Below are positions 55,324 to 64,000 of a DNA stretch of 64,000 nt, piece by piece. Source of the DNA: Antedon mediterranea (Eukaryota > Echinodermata > Crinoidea > Comatulida > Antedonidae). Under the pieces are notes generated by a model. That model made no database searches and was not told the origin of the DNA. It worked only from the letters and a program-made list of their open reading frames with translations. Position 1 is the stretch's first letter; each line of letters starts with the position of its first letter. The DNA lies in assembly GCF_964355755.1 (NCBI RefSeq), contig NC_092672.1, positions 20,456,501 to 20,520,500 of the forward strand, given 5' to 3'. A program made the position numbers and the translations under genes.

Positions 55324-57960
55324 AAACTAAAATATAATAAATTAAGACTCTTTGTACACATTTTGTACATCATTGCTTTTTTTTTTGTACATCATTGCTT
55401 TTTTATACCGTTGCCACTGCTTTTCGTTCTTTGCAATACCCATGTTTATACTGTTATATACATTAATATCTTTCCTTTTTTAGTAGTGCCATCTATGTTT
55501 TGATATTTTCCAAAAATGTTATAGTGCATGCTATTAGTGTGGACATAACTATCATAAAACCTCTCAATATTTCATTTGTTCAAGTTGAGATGTCATACTT
55601 TAATTCATCGTTCACATCAGCAGTTGATTGAATGTAATGTTTAAATATTATCTACTCAACAAATATGTTCCATTTGTATAATGTACAGTACAGTAAGCAT
55701 TAGCAAACCTTTACATTATTTTTTCTTTTTGCGCATTTAAATACCCTATAAAAGTATGAATACACATGTGGTTGATAACCACAATAAAATAAAATATAGA
55801 TAAATTGGCCAGACAAATTGGTACGCATACTGGCCCACATCTTTCTGTTTCACTACATTATACTGGTACTGCCAGTAACTGCTGCTGCTAATAACTTTAT
55901 CAATTCCAATAATTCAGACAACAATGAACACAAATAAAAAACAACAAAAAAAACAACTTTTTACCATAAAAAAGACTTTCTGAGATAACAGTTTTAATTA
56001 TTGTTCTTTCTTCATTAAATGTTATTTTTTAAATTGATATTCTATTTAATAATTTAAGAAACAAAGATTTATTATCAATTATTTTTGTTTAAAAATCAGT
56101 AGTAAACATTTTGTGTAAAATAAATATAGTTTGAATTACTAGACTATAGTACTATGCATATTCTGAGTGGCATTACTCACTAAGGTTGGAGTGACCCACT
56201 CATACCCATACATTCTAGTGAACAAAAAAATGTATAATTTTTCATGAGCCTTTGTTGTACAGCAGCAGCCGACAAACGTACTCGCTAATCAAAAAATTTA
56301 TTATCTATATATACCCCATTCGCCAAAAATATTTACCATAGAGGAAGTATTGTTTTGACCATTAATTATTCAATGATAATCTGACGGTAATTATATTTAG
56401 CCCCTATGTTGACAGCCAAAACATTGTTTATTGAACATAGGTCAAACTAATGTCTATATACATCTCATAGACTCTCTGTGCGCATGCCCAGTTTGAGTTA
56501 AAAAATTCCCATTTAGACTCTTTTCCCAGACGTGCTTTGAGGTGTGCTCATGTCCAGTTTGTGTTTCTAAATACCCATTTTTTCAGCCTTAATAAACTAT
56601 TTTAAGCCTGCATTGTAAATGTTTCCTAATGCTTCCATTCTCTTGAATGTAACTGCCTACAAAAAAAAAATTGTTGTGTACTTTTTGAAAATTTACTTTT
56701 TCATTAATTTTATTTACTGAAGTATAAAACATTTCAATAGAATAAGCAATGATTGGAACATGTGATACAGCACTTTATTTGTTTATTGGTATACTCAGTA
56801 TGCATGGTCTACTAGGAAAGTTGTATGTAGCCTCAGTGAATATTATTCACATCCTATACACAATGTATATTATTCCACTGTTTGTCTTCAATTATAGGAT
56901 TTATAGTATAGATAATTTTTAGTTGCATTGAATCTTTTTCAAATGTTGGTATATATACATGTGAATAAATAATGTTTATTTCTTGTTATAATTACTGTAT
57001 AATGATTTATTTCAAGTGATTTATTTTTATATCTTTGAATTAAAAAGAATAACAATTTTTATGAATTTGTTTTAATGTAAATTTTATTAATTTTTTGTAA
57101 GTCAATTCAATAAGTATAACACAAATAATAAAGATCTTAAAATCTATTAAACTGTATAAATGTTAAGTTTGCATTTCTTATGTACTGTATTGATTTTCAG
57201 ATTCAATATTTTTCACATTGATATGATTTGTTAGGTTCTTGGTATTCTGGCATCAGCCAAACCTTTACCCATTTTAATTCTCTGACAGGCTTGAGCTATT
57301 TAATTCAGGGAGGTATAAAAATGGTCATGGTATTTCTAAAAACTGTCCATTTGATCTAACAACTTTAAAAAATGAAACAAATATGGTTCAAAAAGATGTC
57401 TACAATTAAATTGTCCATCTTTGTTTTTTTATCAGATTAAACTCAAGATTAACATTGTTACAATCAATATTTAGACTAATATGCTACACTTGCAAGAACT
57501 TGTACTAGCTAAACTCCACCACCACACAATAGAGCAATGAACTATTTCTTTGCTCTATCATCACATAAAGGATAATTAACATAATGAAGTTAGTTAAACA
57601 TGCCCCTGAAAGTAAAAGTTTGTATGCCAAACCTTCAATAATTTAATATTAAAAAAAAAAAATATATAAATAAAACTAAAAAGTGATTGATATTTAAATA
57701 TCAGCAACAACATTTTGACATTAAAATTGAAATAATACAAATTTGTATAAAAGTATATAAAATAATTATCATATTAAAAAAAATGTATACAAAAGTAGAA
57801 ATCAAATTCAGAAACTAATTTGACTTGGTTCATTGCGTATGATGATGCAGTAAATAGTTGCAAATTGATTTTTGTAAAGTAACCCTCTGTATAAATTACA
57901 TAACAATTGAATATGTGTACTGTAAGATATAACCAATATTGTATGTATTTCATATTATAG
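55324..57960. other. Ankyrin-gene intron, nothing recognised
   Basis: AT-rich sequence. GCAGTTGATTGAATGTA near 55619 also occurs near 44980, another sign of duplicated intron text. No exon is supported. Confidence 0.45.
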
Positions 57961-58059
57961 AATGGTTGGACAGCTTTGCATAATGCAGCATTCTATGGAG
58001 AAACAGACTGTTGCAGCCTGCTGGTGAATGCAGGAGCAGGTGTCAATGTATCAGAAGAA
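57961..58059 (+). CDS. Ankyrin-repeat gene, 99-bp repeat exon
   Basis: Acceptor CATATTATAG, donor GAA|GTAAGT, exactly 33 codons in phase 0: NGWTALHNAAFYGETDCCSL, then LVNAGAGVNVSEE. Helix 1 (TALHNAAFYG) and the GAGVNV turn are canonical. The last residues differ from exon 3, suggesting it is followed by another repeat beyond the window or in unrecognised sequence. The 23 kb separation from exon 3 is filled by the decayed exon, a hAT-like MITE, a minisatellite and the gypsy nest. Confidence 0.92.
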
Positions 58060-59602
58060 GTAAGTCATCTTCATTATTATTTATTTTCATTTTTAAATAT
58101 ACTGTATAACATTTTATTTTTTAATTATAATGGTCTTTTGGGTAATAATATTTAATGTATAAAACTTCATTGATGCTGAAATTGGCATAATTTGAAGATA
58201 TTCAATATATTTTTTTTTCTCTGATATTTAATCATAAAAATTGCTATGACACTACATTAACATTTTGTCATGTATTTCCATTGAACAATTAAAACAATGA
58301 AAATGATAGTGCCAATTTTACTTAACTAAACTACAGCAACATGCTATATGCACAATTGAAATATATCATCCTTATTCCAAAGTGTTGATATACAGTAATT
58401 TAAACAGTATTATAAACACTACAACTTCACAAAATTTCAATTTTTCTTTAGATCATTATGATTTTGTATATCTTAAAAGTTCATTTTTAACAATATTTTT
58501 TAATAACTTTTTGAAACACTATGATTCTACCTGTATATCACATAGAGGTACAAATGATCAAAGATGCTAGTTGATAGACATATAGACTGTATTCATTTAC
58601 TTTATAATTATCATCATACTCATTTGCCATACTCTCCTTTATTCCTTTCAACAACATCACCACCAACTCTAACCACCTACTGGTTTTAGTCCGTCACCAT
58701 GGATGATGATGCAGAATTTGGTTGAGCGCTAAAGTGATCTTTTATTACACACCCACATTATAGCTCTTTTTTATTAGGTTGTAATTAATTATTTTTTCCA
58801 TACAATATAAGATACAGATAGTATATCTGCCACTTATCTTTTATCTATCTTTATTTATTTATTCTTTCTTTATACTCAGAATCACTTTTTTAAAGTGACA
58901 CATCTAAAAACAACAATAAAACTGAAATAGTGGTACAAATATAATTTGTTTATTTACCGTACATAGGTTTTAACAAATCACCTTACATAATAATTACAGT
59001 ATCAAACCACCATTACAATGTCATACAAAATTTGTAAAAATAAACAAATCATCATTAGCATAACTAGGTGCAATATTTTTAGTCTATTGAAAAAAATGTT
59101 TCCTTCTTAAACATTTATTTAAATATACATACACATCACATAGTAAATTATAGTTAACAAAAAATAGTGACATTGTTTAACACTAAATAACTAAGAAACA
59201 CAAGAAACCTGAACTAGACTTAAATGTTCATACAAACATGTAACAAGTTCAGAGTGTATCCAACATTTAACATTATGAAATATTTTAGACCACTGACAAT
59301 GATGACCACCAGTGCTTTCCAAAGTCTGCAGTTTCTGTAATTATTCATTCATATTTATCTCCATCATCCAACATTATCAAACAAAACTGTTTTGAGGATA
59401 AGCATAGCTATATGTAAGGTTCAACTTTAATAATTTCAAAAAGTTTTACACACAACACAAATAAGTAAAGCTTTCCCAGTTTATTCAAAGTTACATTAAC
59501 AATACATAATATTTATTTCTACTGATACTGTACAAGCAATGCTAAATACTACTAAAGCTTAATAATAAACTACATTTGGCCTCTTGGGGGCTACCACTCA
59601 TA
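58060..59602. other. Intron or intergenic, nothing recognised
   Basis: 58200-58680 shares text with 42840-43600. A phrase with CACCAACTCTAACCACCTAC near 58660 recurs in altered form near 43560. No further ankyrin exon is visible. Confidence 0.45.
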
Positions 59603-59610
59603 TGACATTG

Positions 59611-61667
59611 CAGTAATGGCGCCAGCGGGGGGGCCGGGGGGGGGGAGTCGTCGGGGAGTATTGGCCATATTTGTCGGGGAGAAAAATATGATCATTTCTT
59701 TTCTGGTAAAAAATAAAACCATATTAAGTGTACTACATTTTAAGTAACTGCGGCATTCCATTTTTGACGTACGTACGATATACTGACAGCGAAGTAAACA
59801 GTATGTGGTACGCATTTGTCTGGCGGTGTCTCTTTGTACGAATCTTTCATGGCCCGGCCCGCAATATTTCTTTTCGTACATAAGTTGGGGATCCCTCGTA
59901 AAACGTCACAAAATAAACATGAATATTCATTAGTCATATCCATAAGGTCTGACGTAAGAATTGAGCTAACTACAATTCGCTAATGCAAACGATTTCTGTC
60001 GGGCCGTCTGTGTAGTCGAGTGGATACGACTATGGACTTTACATGTCGATGTATGGGGTTCGAATCACATGAGCTACTTCTTTTACTTTATACTAGTGAG
60101 AGAGAGATTATTTAGAGGGTTAGATTTAGTTATATTTAGGAAGTAGTTCGGCTATCTTTCACATGGGGTCCCCAACTTATGTACGAAAAAAAAAATCGCT
60201 GCCCGGCCGGCCCGGCCGGCTCACTGCGGTATACGCGTCGACATATCTGGGCTGTATCATATTACATCCAGGGACCAAAATGTGTATTTTTCAAATTCCA
60301 GGCGAAAATCGAAAATTCATTTGCAACTACGCATCGACGTACGTTCATACAGGGATAAAGCTACGAGTTATGTTCTCACGGTTGAGTTTACGAATTGTTT
60401 CAATTTACCAATAACCATTGTTGTACCGCGTATATGTTCGCTGTCGATTAAAGGGGTTTGGGTGGGGGTTCGATTGGGAAAAGGAAGCGGTTGTCCCGAA
60501 CCATAAAACAGGGTCTGGTCACGTTTCTTTTCGCGCATAAATCTCGATCTAGGGTGTGGGGGGGGGGGGGTGTGAATAGGGTGGCTAGCCACCTCCCTTA
60601 ATTCTAAAGGAAAAAAAAAGATGCACCAAACCCGCAACCGTCGCTAGAGATGCGGATTCGACGCACTTGACTCTCTTTTAATTAAGAAGAGTAGGCTAGA
60701 GCTATAGCTGTGTAAATAGGCCTACATATTGAAAGAGCTAAGAGTTTAATTACTATTTATGAATTCAAGAGTTTAAAAAGAAAAAGCGATTTAAAATCTT
60801 CGGAAAATACCCACAACTGAGTTATTTTCAAAACACATGCACTCCCACTACCAGCATCACGTTGTCTTAGCTCGCTCCTCGTGTGAATGCTGACGTCATC
60901 ACTCTCCAAAAATACACCAGTTTCCGCCCTGGTCCGTGTGCAAGCTTTAGCGTGGACCTGTATATACACCCCTGAACAAAGTAGAGTGTAATATTGTGAA
61001 CTTTTTTCTCGCGTATGAAGGTTTTTTATATAATGGTATGCAGTATAAACGATAAAAAAAACGTTAAACATGATGTTCTTTTATTATTATTTCATAGGCA
61101 TAACATAAACATGAAATGTCTTGTTCTATGTACACGGCCGAAAAAACGTGTGTGGCGTATTTGGTATTTTATTGATTTGTGTTATAGACACGGCGTTAAG
61201 GCAATCATCATTGTATACAAAATTACATTGAGTTATTCACCCGGCTATAGGGTATATTTGAGGTTAACAGACCACCAAAGCACAGTCGTACACTAAACAC
61301 ATGCACTATAGAGGCATTTTCGGAGTGCCGCATTACCAAATGTTCATTTCGTTTGAAGTGTTTTTCGATCAAAGTTTATTATTAGTTCGTCGAAAAAGAT
61401 CCGTATTAGAGTATTTAGGAAGGATTTATTTAAATTTACATTATTATGTGACATTGTTATTAAATTTAATGGAAACAGTTGCTCTAGCCTATTAAACATT
61501 GTGTAAGCATCTATTTTTTCAAAATTTTCTGAGGCTCGGGAGGGGGAATACCCCCTCCCAAACCCACCCCCGCTTTCGTGCGAACGGCCCCCGTGGGGGA
61601 ATTCGGCCCCCCGTTGGGTAATTCGGGCCCCCCCCCCACGATCGGGGAAATCCTGGCGCCACCACTG
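59611..61667. mobile_element. hAT-type element with perfect 8-bp duplication
   Basis: Ends CAGTAATGGCGCCAG and CTGGCGCCACCACTG are inverted, with G-runs just inside both. TGACATTG occurs directly at 59603-59610 and 61668-61675, the 8-bp duplication typical of hAT. The 2057-bp interior encodes no transposase I can recognise, so it is non-autonomous. It contains a foldback pair (59851-59893 against 60164-60225, sharing TTCGTACATAAGTTGGGGA) and a tRNA-like segment at 60008-60075. Confidence 0.85.
60008..60075 (+). repeat. tRNA-like (SINE head) sequence inside the hAT element
   Basis: TGTAGTCGAGTGGATACGAC fits an A-box region, and GGGGTTCGAATCACATG is a B-box with T-loop. The acceptor stem does not pair properly, so this is a tRNA pseudogene or SINE head, not a functional tRNA. 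Confidence 0.5.
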
Positions 61668-61675
61668 TGACATTG

Positions 61676-63299
61676 CTATATTAAAGGTCCAGTGTATTGT
61701 CACAGGAGCCAGTAAATCAAATGGTTGTTATTAAGTATATCGGAAGGATGTAAGTGACATCCGTTAGGTAAATTGTGGAATTTGGGGGCAAAATAATTCC
61801 CCAGAATTATACCAGCCAAATGAGCGAATAGCATGAGTAACATATGAGTTAGCGCCTGTGTTGAAGTTAGGTGTTGGATGATGCCGGGGGATGGCTGGGT
61901 GGGAAGATTGAAAAGTTTGTACAACTATTAAATGGCTAATTTAACAATGAAGTGTGCTATTATGCATCTTAGTAAACAACTAAAATACCCATTGGTTGCC
62001 AATTAGAAATTAGCCTATCCTACATTTTGTGGTTCCACTATTAGATATACCCGTTGGTCTATAGAAATACATTGTCAATTACTGTGGTTGGAACTTTAAT
62101 TACCTGTAGAAACAATATACCATTCATCATAACACTTCTGTAACTCTGAAATCTACCCACATTATATACCACATCCTTAGTTAAAAAGAAAGTACTTGTG
62201 CTCTGTATAAACTATAATTTATTACTTTAAATTTCCTTTAACATTTTCTAACATTAATGTTAAAAGATTACTTTTAAAAGAACTTATATAGACAAATTTC
62301 AAATTTCAGTACAAGCTATTTAACTATTTAAAAAATAAATATGCCAAGTTATATTTTAATCAATGGATGTAAATGACTTTATTATATAAATGTATTACAA
62401 TTGTTTATAAACTCTTCATTTTTGTAGCACAACTAATATTGACCTTGGTTTATCCTTGTTTCAGTTGGATGGTCCTACCTTTACAATAGAATTACATTCA
62501 TTTTCACAGAGTAAATTAAAATTTATCTCCTTTAAAATTAAATTCAATAAACTTTATCCCATAACAATTTTCTTATGAATAAATAGATGGAATTATTCTT
62601 AGTTTATTGATTTGATTCAAACCAATTTCATACACATTTACACATCCAGAAATATTCTGTTCATTTTACTACTATTATACAATTCATTATTAGCTTTGTT
62701 ATGGGTTTAACAAGCTAAATTCTGTCTGTCATATAATATAATAATTAATAGTCAAAGGCAAAAAATGTCTTAATAGGCAAACAATTTCTTATTAATCATA
62801 CATCCTAATAATCTATCCATAATTGTTTCATAATATCACATAATAATTTTGATTTTTATTGTGCTACAATAAAGTTCAAATTACACAGTAAAATCTCTAT
62901 TCTTTTGTACATAAATGATAGAGAGGCACTTTAAACAAAATTGGAAAATAAACGGTGTTGTAAAGAATATTATCAGATGACTATAATATAGGTAAATATA
63001 ACGTTACGTTTCTGGTGTTTTTATGGTCAAATTTTTATTTTTGTTTTATTGTTTATTGTGGCTAGAACTACACTGTTTCCTTCGCTAGGCTGATCCTAAT
63101 GCTAATCCTAATGCTCCTAATGTTCACATGATTATCATGGACCGATATGTCCCCCACCTTCAAATGAATAACCTTATTTTTTCTCATAAAACCAAATAAA
63201 GAAAGCAGATCAAGCATTTAGTAAAAATTTTATACCTGCATTTTCTTACGCACAACGCCTTTGCACCTACGCTTAGCACCTTCCAATATCATGTGCAAT
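61676..63299. other. Non-coding, nothing recognised
   Basis: AT-rich sequence with no exon, RNA gene or bounded repeat that I can support. Confidence 0.4.
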
Positions 63300-63890
63300 T
63301 ACACTTGAGTTATTGTCTTCTTCTTCTAGACTGCAATCATGTTCCCATTTAATACTGAAATATGGAGATTCAATCCTGGAATAGCACCATTCACCATCAC
63401 AACCAAATACGACTTAGCATTTGTTCAACATTATCGACTCCATAACTCAATTAACCATTTAGTAGGTAGCCTAACCAATACGGTTCCTGCCACAATCATC
63501 CAGTTTATGGGCGCTTGGTCTGTGGCTGTAGCCATTCAGTTTTCCTTAGTCATTTGACTTAACCATTCCCAATTGGCAATTGGTAAGCGTCTATACGCAA
63601 ACAACACTGAGCTACTAAACCGAGGAATCTTAAAATTATCAAAAGTGAGTTGACCCCAAATGGCATTCCAAATAATAGAAACAATCTCATTCATAAAAAT
63701 CTATCTCCCTGCTGAGCAGATCAGCCTCCCAATTGCGCTCTCTATGCACCCATTGGACGTCTCTGAATAAATTTTTTTTCGCAAAGCTCTAAAGCCAACT
63801 GATCCAAGTCTTCATGCATGCTACTTTTCCTACAAATTGAAACAACACCTCTGTTATCTATAAATATTTTAATTTGTTTCTCTTTTAAGG
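63300..63890 (-). mobile_element. Decayed DIRS-like retroelement, RNase H region
   Basis: Read on the - strand from 63890, pieces in shifting frames give IKIFIDNRGVVSI, EDLDQLALELCEK, then VQWVHRERNWEADLLSRE, then WGQLTFDNFKIPRFSSSV. The order D-N, W-x2-RExN-x-EADxLSR, WG-x-LTxD-x-F and RF-S is that of DIRS/Ngaro-type RNase H and its downstream segment. Stops and frameshifts make it inactive. The + strand frame over the same bases is its antisense shadow. The element may continue past the window, though 63891-64000 looks unrelated. Confidence 0.6.
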
Positions 63891-64000
63891 GGCCGTCCAA
63901 AAACTAATTTTCCGCGAGTTCCGCGATAACATACCCTATTACTTACTCAACCATGAAAGTGAACGTCTCTTGCGGTAATGAGGCAAAATCATTCAAGCTT

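Noticed and set aside
60008-60075. Possible functional tRNA gene
   Set aside because: A- and B-box text is present, but the acceptor stem does not pair and it lies inside a hAT element. A SINE or tRNA pseudogene is more likely.
63339-63557. A + strand 72-codon frame after a good-looking acceptor
   Set aside because: The - strand over the same bases continues a DIRS-like RNase H region, and the + protein shows no known features.

Overview
This is AT-rich intergenic and intronic DNA from an animal. The evidence is spliced exons with GT/AG boundaries, metazoan gene families (OGFOD2, ankyrin repeats), several LINE-type fragments, Helitron-like, hAT-like and TTAA-flanked elements, and one full-length Ty3/gypsy retrotransposon. 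Frequent TAGGCCTA-type palindromes and this mix of repeats would fit an echinoderm or another marine invertebrate. That is an impression, not a demonstration. No bacterial-type gene organisation is present.

Layout. 1-1162: short tandem repeats. 1163-9161: a broken OGFOD2-like 2-oxoglutarate/Fe(II) oxygenase gene on the + strand. One exon is split by a 1.3 kb Helitron-like element (3978-5290), and its last exon is split by a head-to-tail Helitron-like dimer (5941-9018). A second copy of the first Helitron, in inverse orientation, lies just upstream (1163-2818) and itself carries a truncated LINE. 9162-30139: no gene I can recognise. It holds TIR elements (9670-12161, 16881-17323, a TTAA-bounded dimer 26472-27718), LINE remnants (15314-15626, 24147-24625), minisatellites (12706-13372, 27886-28391), tRNA-like SINE pieces and a foldback sequence. 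30140-31217: an 11-copy 99-bp minisatellite.

31421-58059 and probably beyond: a + strand ankyrin-repeat gene. Its exons are all phase 0: two N-terminal exons, then 99-bp single-repeat exons at 34621 and 57961, with a decayed repeat exon at 37931. Its introns hold a hAT-like MITE (35509-36431), a 12-copy 98-bp minisatellite, a near-perfect 68-bp-arm hairpin and a nest of elements at 45761-55323. That nest is bounded by 34-bp inverted repeats, carries two exons of a Cys-rich protein on the - strand, and has the gypsy element inserted in the intron between those exons.

46669-54437 is the most striking part: a young, apparently intact Ty3/gypsy element on the - strand. Its 298-bp LTRs differ at only two positions that I can see, and it has a 4-bp ATTC target duplication, a primer-binding-like site, a polypurine tract, Gag (625 codons) and Pol (1382 codons). 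Three things make it unusual: a helix-hairpin-helix (ComEA-like) domain at the Gag N-terminus, a KDM7/PHF8-like PHD finger at the end of integrase, and a GTTAAAC heptamer in the gag/pol overlap that fits -1 frameshifting. The LTRs also carry an inverted pair of perfect octamer (POU) motifs. 59611-61667 is a hAT-type element with a perfect 8-bp duplication, and 63300-63890 is a decayed DIRS-like retroelement on the - strand.
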